A stretch of 64,000 nucleotides of DNA from Bifidobacterium psychraerophilum (GCF_000741705.1 NZ_JGZI01000010.1:744001-808000); one strand, 5' to 3'. Counted from the stretch's first letter, positions 33,689 to 42,703 are shown. Notes: generated by a model not told the origin, from the letters alone. Numbers and translations are program-made.

Positions 33689-34897
33689 ATGAGTACTGCA
33701 TTCGTCGCACCTGAGGACATCGAAACGGAAACACTCGAAGCAGCCGTGAAGGCCCGTCATTGGCTTCACCGGCATCCCGAGATCGCCCTTCGTGAATATG
33801 ACACCACGCATTTCATCACCGATCAGCTGGCGTCATACGGCATCGAGACGCGACAGCAAACAGCTTCTGGATCCGCCGACGACCGCTCGGACCATCAGCT
33901 CGGAACCGGGGTGGTCGCGGATATTCATGGATTACAAGGCGACGGCCCCACACTGGCCTTGAGGGCGGATATCGATGGCCTCCCTCTGGCGGAGAACGCC
34001 GATCATCCTTTCGCCTCTTTGAATCCGGGCATGATGCATGCCTGCGGCCATGATCTGCATACGGCATCCCTGCTTGGCGCCGCGAAGGAGCTGCAAGGCC
34101 ACCGCGATCGCTTCCGTGGAACCGTGCGTTTGCTGTTCCAGCCTGCGGAGGAATCGGAGTTGGGAGCCCAGAAGGTTCTGGCCGCAGGCTGGCTTGATGG
34201 TGTCGATCTCATCGTCGGATACCATAACCATCCCGGCCTGCCGGTGGGCACGGTCGGCATCTCCTCCAAAGCGATTATGAGCGGCAACTACCGCTTCGAC
34301 GTGACGATTCACGGCAAGGGCGCTCACGGCAGCAGGCCGGAGGATTCGGCTGACCCGATTGCGGCCTTCACCGCGATGTCCGCTCAGATCCAGACCATCG
34401 TGAGCCGCAATGTCTCCCCACTCGAGCCCGTCGTCGTCAGCATCACACAGGTGCGTTCGGGATCGGCGTGGAATGTCATCCCATCGGATCTGGAATTCCA
34501 CGGCACGGCCCGTGCCTTCAACCGGCATAGCGCCGAGTTGATTCAGGAGAGACTCACACGAATCGTCCAAGGTGTCAGTGATGCCTACGCCGTACGCTCG
34601 GATCTGGATTGGAGCGTACGCGCCGTACCCATCGAGAACGACCCGGATCTGGCATCGGCACTGGCACGCAGCGCGGAGAGCTACGCGCTGCACGTCATCG
34701 AACCGCAGCCGAGCCTTGGATCCGATGATTTCGCTGATTTCCAGCACTCAGGCATTCCTGGTCTCTTCAGTTTCATCGGGTCGAACGGCGACCCTGGTGC
34801 CAGCGGCTGGCATACGCCGAACTTCGAGGCGAAGGATTCGGCTCTCCCCTACGCCATCGATTACTACACTCATGCGGTGGACACGCTGCTCGCATGA
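33689..34897 (+). CDS. M20-family amidohydrolase (N-acyl amino acid/hippurate hydrolase-like)
   Basis: 402-residue di-metal amidohydrolase of the M20D type. Features: HRHPEIALREYDTTHFI near the N-terminus, ALRADIDGLPLAE, the metal cluster MHACGHDLHTASLLGAA, the general base region LLFQPAEESELGAQ, the dimerisation domain IHGKGAHGSRPEDSADPI and a C-terminal LGSDDFADF metal-ligand region. Members deacylate N-acyl amino acids or cleave conjugates such as hippurate or indole amides. The GGAGGGTCACCTG ribosome site is 18 bases after the ProC-like stop, so the two are co-translated neighbours. It may release an amino acid from an imported conjugate (inference). Confidence 0.9.
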   Translation: MSTAFVAPEDIETETLEAAVKARHWLHRHPEIALREYDTTHFITDQLASYGIETRQQTASGSADDRSDHQLGTGVVADIHGLQGDGPTLALRADIDGLPLAENADHPFASLNPGMMHACGHDLHTASLLGAAKELQGHRDRFRGTVRLLFQPAEESELGAQKVLAAGWLDGVDLIVGYHNHPGLPVGTVGISSKAIMSGNYRFDVTIHGKGAHGSRPEDSADPIAAFTAMSAQIQTIVSRNVSPLEPVVVSITQVRSGSAWNVIPSDLEFHGTARAFNRHSAELIQERLTRIVQGVSDAYAVRSDLDWSVRAVPIENDPDLASALARSAESYALHVIEPQPSLGSDDFADFQHSGIPGLFSFIGSNGDPGASGWHTPNFEAKDSALPYAIDYYTHAVDTLLA

Positions 34898-34919
34898 GGG
34901 TCTGATCCGCCGGACAGAT

Positions 34920-34979
34920 GCAAGGCCGCCACGGCATCCCAGTCACCTCGGGTGACGTCGGATGCCATGGCGGCCTTGC
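34920..34979. terminator. long bidirectional hairpin
   Basis: The arms 34920-34939 and 34960-34979 are complementary with one mismatch and enclose a second stem GTCACC-TCG-GGTGAC. It lies between the convergent M20 and VOC genes. Confidence 0.8.
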
Positions 34980-35019
34980 CACAGCTGAGCGTGCTGCGTG
35001 GAGCCTTCCTCAGCTCAGC

Positions 35020-35811
35020 TCACAGGAAATCGAGTACCGAATCCCCTATCACCAGACTCTGTCCTCGCAGGCTTTCCTTGGCACCGGTGAATTCCAATGC
35101 GGTGATGTGATTGGCAGTACCGTTGCGGAACACCAGATCGCGATCATGCAGGTGGATCACCACACCGCCATCCGTGTTGTCCTCCGCCGACTGCGCGCTT
35201 TCCGGCTGTCCGGTGAGCAATGACCACACCCGTGCCATCCCCGCCACATCAGGCACCTCGAATATAACGCGTTTGACCCTCAGATCACCCGCTGGATGAG
35301 CCGTGATCAGCCCTTGTGCGGACAACTGCTCCTCACGCTGCTCATCGGTGCCCGGCCATTCAAGGAAGAAGGGATACGGCAAGCCGCTGATGGTGTTGTC
35401 TATGAAGAAAATAGACCAACGGATCTCGTTCCCCTGCTGATCGACGCGTCTGCCATCCACCACATCACCGACCGGGATACCCGCGTTCTTCAAGCGCAGG
35501 TGCGTGGCTTCGATGTCGTGCGTGCGTATCGCAATGGTGTTGATACGTTCGATCCCCTCATTGAAATCCCGGGCCGCATCGAAGACGGCTGCCGCGCCAT
35601 CACGGGGGAATGCCGAGGCAGTCCGTTCGTCCTGCACGGAGATGAGCTCGATGTAGTTCAGCCCGAAATACCCCAGGGCGTTCTCGGTCCCCCATACCCG
35701 GTGGCTTCCACCCCGGGCGAAGGTGATACCCAGATCCGCGAAGCGCCGGATCTGTTCGTCAAGGTCCAGAACATTGATCATCGTATGGTCCCAGGCAAGA
35801 TTTTCACTCAT
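35020..35811 (-). CDS. VOC/glyoxalase-like domain protein
   Basis: 263 residues with two beta-alpha-beta-beta-beta modules of the glyoxalase_3-like type (PF13468 pattern). The first starts WDHTMINVLDLDEQIRRFADLGITFARGGSH, a candidate metal-binding His region, continuing LNYIELISV. The second half holds VKRVIFEVPDVAGMARVWSLL. Family members bind metal and small molecules, but the reaction is not deducible. The ATG lies after a weak ribosome site. It is 74 bases upstream of the proC stop on the same strand, so it may be unlinked to the adjacent MetY operon. Confidence 0.8.
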   Translation of the reverse strand: MSENLAWDHTMINVLDLDEQIRRFADLGITFARGGSHRVWGTENALGYFGLNYIELISVQDERTASAFPRDGAAAVFDAARDFNEGIERINTIAIRTHDIEATHLRLKNAGIPVGDVVDGRRVDQQGNEIRWSIFFIDNTISGLPYPFFLEWPGTDEQREEQLSAQGLITAHPAGDLRVKRVIFEVPDVAGMARVWSLLTGQPESAQSAEDNTDGGVVIHLHDRDLVFRNGTANHITALEFTGAKESLRGQSLVIGDSVLDFL

Positions 35812-35885
35812 TGATCATCGCTTTCTCTTCTTCCGCATCCCCGTCGGATTGCACGTGAGATGCAGGCTTGGTTCAACAGCTTGGT

Positions 35886-36692
35886 TCACAACTGGGCGGA
35901 TCGTTCGGCAGCGGCACTGACCGCATCGATCACCGCGGATCTGAAGGCCTTGTCCTCCAGAACGGCGCATCCTTCGATCGTCGTCCCGGCCGGGGATGTG
36001 ACCATGTCTTTGAGGTCGGCCGGATGCATGCCCCGCTCAAGAATCAATTTCGCCGTGCCGAAACAGGTCTGGGCCGCAAGACGCAGCGCGACGGGACGCG
36101 CAAGTCCCTGCCGCACCCCTCCGTCCGCCAGGGCCTCGATGAACATCGCCGCATAGGCTGGGCCTCCTCCGGACAGACCGCACACCGCATCGAGCTGATA
36201 CTCCGGAAGCAGTTCCACAGTGCCCAGAGAGGCGAATAGCCGTGACGCCCATCGCAACTCCCCATCGTGGAAATCGTTGTCGGAACACAAGGCGAAAGCC
36301 CCCGCGCCGACCAGGGCCGGAGTATTGGGCAGGAGGCGCAGCAGGCGGATATCGCCCTGCACCCTCTCTCGAATGCGGGTCGAGCCGACACCGGCCACAA
36401 TAGACAGCACGGCCTTGCCTGCGATACCCGATCCGCACTGTTCCAATGCAAGGGATAATTGCTGTGGCTTGACCGCAATCAGTATGATGTCCGACTGTTC
36501 GCAGACCCCGGCATCATCATCCATCACATTGGCGCCCAAAGCCTGCGCACGTTCACGGGCCTTGGCATCCACATCGTAGACCTGCACGGAGTCCGGGCTG
36601 AGTATCCCGCCAGACAATGCCCCGGAGAGAATCGCCCCTCCCATGTTGCCGAAGCCGACGATTCCGAGACGATATGATGTCTGATTCCCCAT
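35886..36692 (-). CDS. proC: pyrroline-5-carboxylate reductase
   Basis: Last step of proline synthesis: P5C to L-proline with NAD(P)H. 268 residues. Canonical motifs: RLGIVGFGNMGGAILSG (Rossmann), IAVKPQQL, LPNTPALVGAGAFALC, CGLSGGGPAYAAMFIEALADGG and SPAGTTIEG. ATG 36692 is chosen because GGGGG lies five bases upstream and the NAD-binding strand begins eight residues later. The frame is open to 36845 through a 13-bp tandem repeat that supplies further in-frame ATGs, so longer forms are possible. It is the housekeeping ProC, in contrast to the divergent paralog at 32867-33670. Confidence 0.92.
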   Translation of the reverse strand: MGNQTSYRLGIVGFGNMGGAILSGALSGGILSPDSVQVYDVDAKARERAQALGANVMDDDAGVCEQSDIILIAVKPQQLSLALEQCGSGIAGKAVLSIVAGVGSTRIRERVQGDIRLLRLLPNTPALVGAGAFALCSDNDFHDGELRWASRLFASLGTVELLPEYQLDAVCGLSGGGPAYAAMFIEALADGGVRQGLARPVALRLAAQTCFGTAKLILERGMHPADLKDMVTSPAGTTIEGCAVLEDKAFRSAVIDAVSAAAERSAQL

Positions 36693-36708
36693 CCGTGCCC
36701 CCATGCCG

Positions 36709-36770
36709 TGTTCCGATGACATATTCCGATGACATATTCCGATGACATATTCCGATGCGGTGTTCCGATG
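36709..36770. repeat. 13-bp tandem repeat before proC
   Basis: Three exact copies of CATATTCCGATGA (the last one lacking the final A), flanked on each side by a degenerate copy (GTTCCGATG). It lies 17 bases upstream of the chosen proC start and overlaps where its ribosome-binding or promoter region would be. A unit of 13 bases is not a multiple of three, so changes in copy number would shift upstream start codons in and out of frame. Confidence 0.8.
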
Positions 36771-37069
36771 TCTCGGCGTATCCGCTCTGTGACCAAGCTT
36801 ATTGGCGGAAAGGGGGCAACACAGCTGTCTCGCTAAACGAATCATCTATCATTCGTTATCGTCTGCGTTGATAAAGGCGCCCGGAAACGGAATCTTCATT
36901 GATGGGAAGCCGTGTCGGAGCGGTGCCGGGCATCATCCGGCGATGCCATGAAAACAGCGGAGCCGATGACCGAAAGCCAGGTAGGACATCCATCGTGGAA
37001 CCCGGGCTTCGACCATCGGCCTACTGTGGCATGCGCCGACGCGCACTGCCGATCATTTACGTGCGGATA
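36771..37069. other. intergenic region, no gene seen
   Basis: About 300 bases between the proC repeat and the stop of the small membrane protein. A weak stem (CCGGGCATCATCCGG, near 36928-36942) is present. No gene or recognised RNA. Confidence 0.5.
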
Positions 37070-37444
37070 CTAGGCGAGCAGCTGCTGGACCGACTCGCGA
37101 ATCTTTCCGGTGGTGTCGTCAACGGCGGAACCCGCTGTCTGTACGGTCTTCGCCAAAACCTTCTGCGCCTGCTTCTGCTTGCGGTCCAGCTCGCCACACC
37201 ACTTCGACGAACATTGACCCGAAGCGCAACGGTACTTGAAGAAGAAGTAGCCTGCGACCGCCGCAAGCACCGCGATGATCAGGAACAGCTTGCCATGGGA
37301 GCATTTGCTCTCGTGGCGCTCATCATCCCAGCCGTAGAAAACATCCGAATTATCGAAATCCTCGTTGTCGTCGGAGCGCACCTCATTGTTCTGCGATCCG
37401 TCGTCACGTGGCTCTGTCTCGTCATACTCGTGTTCATTTGCCAT
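37070..37444 (-). CDS. small single-pass membrane protein, unknown function
   Basis: 124 residues. The acidic N-terminus (1-45, rich in Asp and Glu) is followed by one transmembrane helix, LFLIIAVLAAVAGYFFF (about 53-69). Next comes a small four-Cys segment in which KYRCASGQC and CGELDRKQK can be read, then a helical C-terminus ending SVQQLLA. The ATG has an ideal AAAGGAGGATGGGCAT upstream, which supports a real gene. No family is recognised. Four cysteines (one before the helix, three just after it) could form a disulfide or bind metal. It is upstream of proC on the same strand, separated by about 380 bases. Confidence 0.65.
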   Translation of the reverse strand: MANEHEYDETEPRDDGSQNNEVRSDDNEDFDNSDVFYGWDDERHESKCSHGKLFLIIAVLAAVAGYFFFKYRCASGQCSSKWCGELDRKQKQAQKVLAKTVQTAGSAVDDTTGKIRESVQQLLA

Positions 37445-37572
37445 ATGCCCATCCTCCTTTTCACCAATGGTATCCCACCATATGACCGCACACTCTCGGT
37501 GAAATCACACATCCCGGGAGTGTCGCACATCCTGGCTCTCTTCTGGGATGCTCATCTTCGCGCGGTAGCGGG

Positions 37573-38205
37573 TCAGGAGACCCCGAACCCGCTGTCTCGC
37601 TTCGCATAGACCATGGCCACCGCCGCCGTACGATCGTTGACGCCGAGTTTGGCGAAAATCCTACTGAAATAGGTTTTCACAGTGGCTTCACTAATGAACA
37701 GGCTGGCGGCGATCTGCCGATTCGTTTTACCGGCTGCAGCAAGTTGCAGGACGGCATGCTCCTGTTCGGAAAGCGGCGGCTTATGCTGCGGATGCAGATG
37801 ATCGGCCATCGCCTGTGCGGCGCGCGGTGCCATCACAGTCCCGCCTGCAACCGTGTTCCGTATGGATTCGGCAAGGAACTGAGGTTCCACATCCTTGAGC
37901 AGGTAGCCGTGCGCACCCGCTTCGATGGCCGTGAGAATATCACCATCCGTGTCATAGGTCGTGAGAATCAGGATTTTCAGACCGGGCTGGATCTGCAGGG
38001 CTTTGCGTGTGACCTCGGGGCCGTTCATATCCGGCATCCTCAGATCAAGCAGCAGCAGATCCGGCACCGTCCGTTTGACGCATTCAAGTGCCTGCTTCCC
38101 GCCCGAAGCCTGGGCGACGATATCCATATCGGCATGCCTTTCCAGCATGCTGCGGATGCCCTCACGAACCATGGGATGGTCGTCGACGATCACGATGCGA
38201 ATCAT
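37573..38205 (-). CDS. NarL/LuxR-family response regulator
   Basis: 210 residues. The receiver domain starts MIRIVIVDDHPMVREGI, with the phosphoacceptor Asp in PDLLLLDLRMPD and the conserved Lys in GYLLKDVEPQF. The C-terminal LuxR HTH is LSEQEHAVLQLAAAGKTNRQIAASLFISEATVKTYFSRIFAKLG. Its ATG overlaps the kinase stop by four bases (ATGA), so the two are translated together. It probably controls the upstream MFS exporter (inference from adjacency). Confidence 0.95.
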   Translation of the reverse strand: MIRIVIVDDHPMVREGIRSMLERHADMDIVAQASGGKQALECVKRTVPDLLLLDLRMPDMNGPEVTRKALQIQPGLKILILTTYDTDGDILTAIEAGAHGYLLKDVEPQFLAESIRNTVAGGTVMAPRAAQAMADHLHPQHKPPLSEQEHAVLQLAAAGKTNRQIAASLFISEATVKTYFSRIFAKLGVNDRTAAVAMVYAKRDSGFGVS

Positions 38206-39518
38206 AGCGATGCATCCTCCGTCAGTATGTTCTGCGTCTGCTCTCCAATCGGGAACAGTACCATGATTCTGGTGCCTTTCCCGATCGAGGAGACGCAGCT
38301 GAAACCACCCGACAATTCCTCGGCCCTTCTTCGCATATCGATGAAACCATAGCCATGCCCGGTGGCGTTCGCCTGCTCATCGGAAATCGATGCGGCATCG
38401 AAACCGATGCCATCATCCTCGATGCACAGGCGCAGCACGGCGCCACCCTGTTGAAGGTCATGCGTCACCCCAAGATCCACGGTGATGCCATGCGCGCGGG
38501 AATGCTTTTGCGTGTTCGTCACCGCTTCCTGGACGATACGCAGCACGGCGACCTGCAATGCGAGCGGCAACTCCGGTATGTTCTGATCCACATGCAATGC
38601 GCATGTCGGGCCGTCCTCCCCTTCCGTATTCGCCAGTGTCCGTTGCAAAGCGTCACGCAGACCACTTTTCTGCAAAGCCGCCGGCGTGCTGTTGGCAATC
38701 AGCGCCCGGGTGTCGTCAAGGCTTTCCTTGGCGATTGCACTGATCATACGTATATGTTTCATCGCCAGTGTGCGGTCCTGCTCGTCACACATCTCATCCG
38801 CCGCCGCGCGTGACAGCGCCAGCACCGAAGTCAGGGATTGGGCGATCGTATCGTGCATCTCACCGGCCATGCGCTGCCGTTCGGCGGCGATGCCCTCTTG
38901 ATGGCTCAAGTGTCTGATGACCTCCTGCTGGCTTTCAAGCCGGCCGATGAGCTGCATGTTGTGCTCGTTGACCTCGACGAGGTGATCGTTCGCGATTCCG
39001 ATCATTCCGCTGAAGAACACCGATGCGATGGATTCAACGACCGTGTCCGTGATGTTCCCGCCATACAGTGTGGCCGACTGGACCCATGCCACGCCGATGA
39101 ACCCGCAGTTCATCAGCGTGACGATTCCGAGGGAGGGCCAATAGGTGAACGCGATGAACAGTTGCGGCACGACGATGAACTGGACGAAAACCACGGATGG
39201 ATTGATCGCCGCCGCCGCGATCAGGCATACGACGGCCAGCACGGCAAAACACCAGCCTCGATATCCGCTTTTGCTCAACGCCTCCGCATCATCTCCGGAA
39301 TAGGGATCGACGAAGAACAGGAAGACCACAGTCGGCAAGCCGAGCAGCACGACCAGGGCAAAACGCTGATACCAGTCGATCTGTGTCAACATCACGATGG
39401 CGATTATCAGCAGCGGAGTGGCTACGGCAAAATACATATTCCACCGGCTGTGCACATTGCTTGTAGAAACGCGCATTGCGTCGATTCCCGATTCCTCCAT
39501 AGGCTGCATCCCCTTCAT
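38202..39518 (-). CDS. sensor histidine kinase (HisKA_3 type)
   Basis: 438 residues. Six predicted membrane helices in the first about 170 residues leave little extracellular domain, so the signal is likely sensed in the membrane. The dimerisation/phosphoacceptor helix contains MAGEMHDTIAQSLTSVLAL, with His in EMHDT. The HATPase domain has EAVTNTQKHSRAHG (N box), IEDDGIGFD (G1) and GHGYGFIDMRRRAEELSGG (G2). It pairs with the response regulator that follows. Several in-frame ATGs near the start (39518, 39509, 39500). 39500 has AAGGGG at good spacing and could be the true start. Confidence 0.93.
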   Translation of the reverse strand: MKGMQPMEESGIDAMRVSTSNVHSRWNMYFAVATPLLIIAIVMLTQIDWYQRFALVVLLGLPTVVFLFFVDPYSGDDAEALSKSGYRGWCFAVLAVVCLIAAAAINPSVVFVQFIVVPQLFIAFTYWPSLGIVTLMNCGFIGVAWVQSATLYGGNITDTVVESIASVFFSGMIGIANDHLVEVNEHNMQLIGRLESQQEVIRHLSHQEGIAAERQRMAGEMHDTIAQSLTSVLALSRAAADEMCDEQDRTLAMKHIRMISAIAKESLDDTRALIANSTPAALQKSGLRDALQRTLANTEGEDGPTCALHVDQNIPELPLALQVAVLRIVQEAVTNTQKHSRAHGITVDLGVTHDLQQGGAVLRLCIEDDGIGFDAASISDEQANATGHGYGFIDMRRRAEELSGGFSCVSSIGKGTRIMVLFPIGEQTQNILTEDASL

Positions 39519-39542
39519 ACCCTCGTCCGCTGCATACTCAGC

Positions 39543-41204
39543 CTAGCCCCGGGTGCCCATGGCATCCGCCGTGGCATCCCTCGCCGTGGCGTTCTCGCGT
39601 GGATACAGCAGTGCGATAACGATGAACAGCACTCCCGCACATGCCATCACCATGAACACTCGCCCGACCGCAGTGGCGTAGGAACTTCGGATGATGTTCA
39701 TGATCCCGGTCTGGATCTGCTGCGGCAGCTCAGAGAGTTGGGAAGAGGAGTGCGAAGCGCTGCCGGAGCCGACCGAGTCTGCTATGGTCTGCGCCGCTTC
39801 TCGACTCACCCCATAGGGGTGGAGACCGGAGTAGAGCTTCTCGGTGAACACGGATGAGGATACGGCGGAGAGCAGGGCCATGCCAAGCGCACCTCCGAAG
39901 TTCTTGAGCAGTTGCGATATCGCGGTGACTTCACCATATGAGGCGTCGAGAGCCCTGTTGACCATATCCGTCGCTGCAGGACTGAACATATAGCCGACGC
40001 CGGCACCAGCCAGACCGATCATCACATTCAGATTCCCGGTGGACACGGGGACCCCTGAACGCACGGCGGTGGCCGCGTTCGCGATGCCCGAGAAGCCGAT
40101 GATCGTCAGTACCCCACTGACGATGAAGACCCCGCGAATGCCTCGACGCCCGAAACGTTTGGCACCCAGCTGCGCGGCGATCATGAAGCCGATGAAGAAG
40201 TACAGAATCAGCAGGCTCGCATTGGCCACACTGAGTCCAAGACTCAACTGGCCATACACGCTCAGGAAGAACATCACGGGAATGAAGACCACCGATGCGA
40301 TCAGCGAAGCGAGGGCCGAAAGCGAGAAGCGGAGGTTACGAAAGACACCGACCTTCATGATCGGATGGCTGCGTTGCAACTCCACCATCACGAAAGTGAC
40401 GATCAATCCAAGTGAGATGATCAGGCTGCCGATGATTCGCGGATCGGTCCATCCGACCGAAGCACCCTGCTGCAACGGTACGATCAGCGCCACCATCGCC
40501 AGGGCCGCAAGCAGGGCTCCCGGCCAATCCAGATGCCCCTGCCGGACACCGCCCGCCACTGCCCGATCCTGGGGTGTCAACCATGCGGTCAACAGCAATG
40601 CTGCCAGTGCGAGCGGGATATTGATGAAGAACACGTAACGCCATGAAAATGCGATCAGGTAGGAACCTGCGATAGGACCGATCGACGTCATCGCGCCCGT
40701 GATCGCAAAGAACAAGGCCATTGACTTCGCACGCTTGTCGACCGGCGAATACGTGAAGATGATGCCGACAGCCGCCGGGAACATGCATGCGAGTCCGATT
40801 CCCTGCACCACGCGGGAAGCGATCATCCATGTCAATGCGATACCGGTATGCGGACCCAGACCGCAGAGCAGGCTTCCCACACCAAACGCGAGGATGCCGA
40901 TCAGCATCATCCGCTTGTAGCCGATCACATCCGACAGTCTGCCCGCAAGCGGGAAGAAGGCGGCAGCCGCGAGCAGATAGGCGTTGACGATCCACGTCAC
41001 ACCGGAGGATTCAAGACCCAAACCGGATTGGATGGCACTGTATGAAAGCGAGACGATGGTCTGATCGATGGAGCTCATCGACACCGCAACGATCAGACCG
41101 AGGAGGATCAAAGCCATGTTGCGCTTGTTCCCGGAAATCTGCGCGCCGGCCGGCGCAGCTGCATACCCCGCACCATTCGCTTGGGATGTTTGATTGATTG
41201 ACAC
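39543..41204 (-). CDS. MFS drug exporter, 14-TM DHA2 (EmrB/QacA) type
   Basis: 553 residues, 14 membrane helices. Motifs: SSIDQTIVSLSYSAIQSGL in TM1 (acidic D), WIVNAYLLAAAAFFPLAGRLSDVIGYKR (motif A) and the ASRVVQGIGLACMFPAAVGII segment (motif C-like). The end has a long extracellular loop rich in Ser/Gln before TM14. Exports toxic compounds by proton antiport in the family. The GTG at 41204 is chosen because AGGAAGG is eight bases upstream. The frame to 41273 is non-homologous. It lies 24 bases upstream of the kinase gene on the same strand, forming an exporter-two-component operon. Confidence 0.93.
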   Translation of the reverse strand: MSINQTSQANGAGYAAAPAGAQISGNKRNMALILLGLIVAVSMSSIDQTIVSLSYSAIQSGLGLESSGVTWIVNAYLLAAAAFFPLAGRLSDVIGYKRMMLIGILAFGVGSLLCGLGPHTGIALTWMIASRVVQGIGLACMFPAAVGIIFTYSPVDKRAKSMALFFAITGAMTSIGPIAGSYLIAFSWRYVFFINIPLALAALLLTAWLTPQDRAVAGGVRQGHLDWPGALLAALAMVALIVPLQQGASVGWTDPRIIGSLIISLGLIVTFVMVELQRSHPIMKVGVFRNLRFSLSALASLIASVVFIPVMFFLSVYGQLSLGLSVANASLLILYFFIGFMIAAQLGAKRFGRRGIRGVFIVSGVLTIIGFSGIANAATAVRSGVPVSTGNLNVMIGLAGAGVGYMFSPAATDMVNRALDASYGEVTAISQLLKNFGGALGMALLSAVSSSVFTEKLYSGLHPYGVSREAAQTIADSVGSGSASHSSSQLSELPQQIQTGIMNIIRSSYATAVGRVFMVMACAGVLFIVIALLYPRENATARDATADAMGTRG

Positions 41205-41302
41205 CTTGGGGACCTTCCTTACACGGATGGGGCTGTTGTCCCATTCACCATGCAAGACCGTATGGCAAGTCAACCGTCACGTCTGTCATCCATCAGGCCA
41301 CA

Positions 41303-41330
41303 CCTGTGTCCCCCATTCGGGTGACACAGG
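41303..41330. terminator. hairpin after the S51-like gene
   Basis: CCTGTGTC pairs with GACACAGG with an inner CCC/GGG stem, directly next to the stop at 41332 (minus strand). There is no T-tract. Confidence 0.6.
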
Positions 41331-41331
41331 C

Positions 41332-41958
41332 TCAGGCGGCGGTGAGCGTCTGAGTCCGACCGTTGACCACGGTGATGACCTGGTTATTGCTGATCGCACG
41401 CAGATCGAACTGCTCACCGTAGCTCTTCAGAATGGTGTTCGCCGCCTTCCTGAAGGGGATGTTCCCGACATGCGGCAGCACTGAAAAATCCGTGACCCCG
41501 AGTGCGGTGAAGTCACCATCGAGGCTTGGCGCCACATCGCTTGAATCCATCGGCGAGATGTATGTGATGTCGTGCGAAAGGATCACCGAACCCGCCGACG
41601 CCCCGATATATGGTTTGCCCGCATTGATCTGCTCGACGATGATGCGGCCCGCACCTGAACGACGCATCTCTTCGAGCAGGTAGAAGGTGTTGCCACCGGA
41701 GACGAATATGTAATCCGCCTCATCCAGCTTGCTGCTGATCTCCTGTGTGGAGGCTTCGGCGATATCCAAATCGGAAACCGTGACGCCCATATCCTTCAAG
41801 GCGTTGCGATCCGAATTCACGAAGAAATTGATCTTGTCCTTGTTGCTTGCCGTGGGGATCAGGCACGCCGTCCTGCCTTGGATGTCTTCACCGATGAACT
41901 CAGGGAAGAACTGTGCGACATCCTCGAACGACGACGAAAGAAATAGATTCTGCATCAT
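41332..41958 (-). CDS. peptidase S51 (dipeptidase E-like) family protein
   Basis: 208 residues with the class I glutamine amidotransferase-like fold. NLFLSSSFEDVA starts the domain. DYIFVSGGNTFYLLEEMRRSG and the nucleophile elbow PYIGASAGSVIL (GxSxGS) carry the catalytic serine. A His in VLPHVG is at the expected triad position. Such enzymes cleave Asp-X dipeptides or act as uncharacterised peptidases. Two adjacent ATGs (41958, 41955). The GGGGG upstream suits the second better. Cytosolic and single-gene. Confidence 0.85.
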   Translation of the reverse strand: MMQNLFLSSSFEDVAQFFPEFIGEDIQGRTACLIPTASNKDKINFFVNSDRNALKDMGVTVSDLDIAEASTQEISSKLDEADYIFVSGGNTFYLLEEMRRSGAGRIIVEQINAGKPYIGASAGSVILSHDITYISPMDSSDVAPSLDGDFTALGVTDFSVLPHVGNIPFRKAANTILKSYGEQFDLRAISNNQVITVVNGRTQTLTAA

Positions 41959-42139
41959 ACCCCCGGACTCTGCGTTGAAATACAGGTACAGCCTACCCGA
42001 TGTGAATGATGGCGCGATGAAGCCTTCGGCTTATATTCGACGCATCGCTTGCCGCGACCGTTCCTGCGACCACTCGGTCAGGCATCCCTACGCCCCGCTC
42101 GCGTGAACGCGACAGCCGACCGTAAGCGCTCGAATTCCC

Positions 42140-42514
42140 TCAGGCGAGGGCCACCGACCCCTTCACCACCTGCCACCGCCCGTCGATGAACTCCCAATCC
42201 CTGTGCCATTTCAGCCGCGCGACCCTCGTTGCTCCCTGCTCCGAAGTCGCCACATCGGCGACCACTTCGGTGAAGTTCCGGCCATTCGAGGCATGAACGA
42301 TCCGGCTCACCTCATCCAGACGCTCGAAGTGCGTGGCACCGGATCGGTGGGCTTCCAGATCGTCCTCTTTGCTGATGGCCGCACCATCAACGCCGGTGAA
42401 CACCAGATCATCGGAGATCATACGGTCCAGAGCCACGACATCGCTGGATTTCATCGCTTGCTGCATATCGCTTTCTGCCGCATCCAGCGCTGCTTCAATC
42501 TTCGAATCATTCAT
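42140..42514 (-). CDS. NTF2-like/DUF4440 (SnoaL-type) small protein
   Basis: 124 residues of the NTF2-like cone fold: helix IEAALDAAESDMQQAMKSSDVVALDRMISDDLVFTG, then TRVARLKWHRDWEFIDGRWQVVKGSVALA, the DUF4440 pattern (WxxxxGxWxxxxxH-like). Members bind small hydrophobic ligands or act as enzymes or nuclear transport folds. No catalytic residue can be assigned. The ATG follows AGGACCAGGCTGGTAT. It stands alone between the S51-like gene and ileS. Confidence 0.75.
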   Translation of the reverse strand: MNDSKIEAALDAAESDMQQAMKSSDVVALDRMISDDLVFTGVDGAAISKEDDLEAHRSGATHFERLDEVSRIVHASNGRNFTEVVADVATSEQGATRVARLKWHRDWEFIDGRWQVVKGSVALA

Positions 42515-42703
42515 ATACCAGCCTGGTCCTTATCGTCGTGCATGTCATTATGCGTCATCGTGCATGGGTTGATGAGTCAGTCCTATCCGCTGGCATTGAC
42601 CGGCAACACCGATCCCGCGTGTTGCCTCCCTCCGGCATGCAGCCGGGAATCAAGCGCTCTCCACGAATCGTGATCCGCAGACCGAATCGTCACGATCACA
42701 GCA

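Noticed and set aside
36709-36770. CRISPR-like repetition
   Set aside because: Direct tandem 13-bp units without spacers and no cas genes nearby.
36899-37609. A 236-residue open frame antisense to the small membrane protein
   Set aside because: The minus-strand gene has an AAAGGAGG ribosome site and a transmembrane helix. The plus frame is a mirror.
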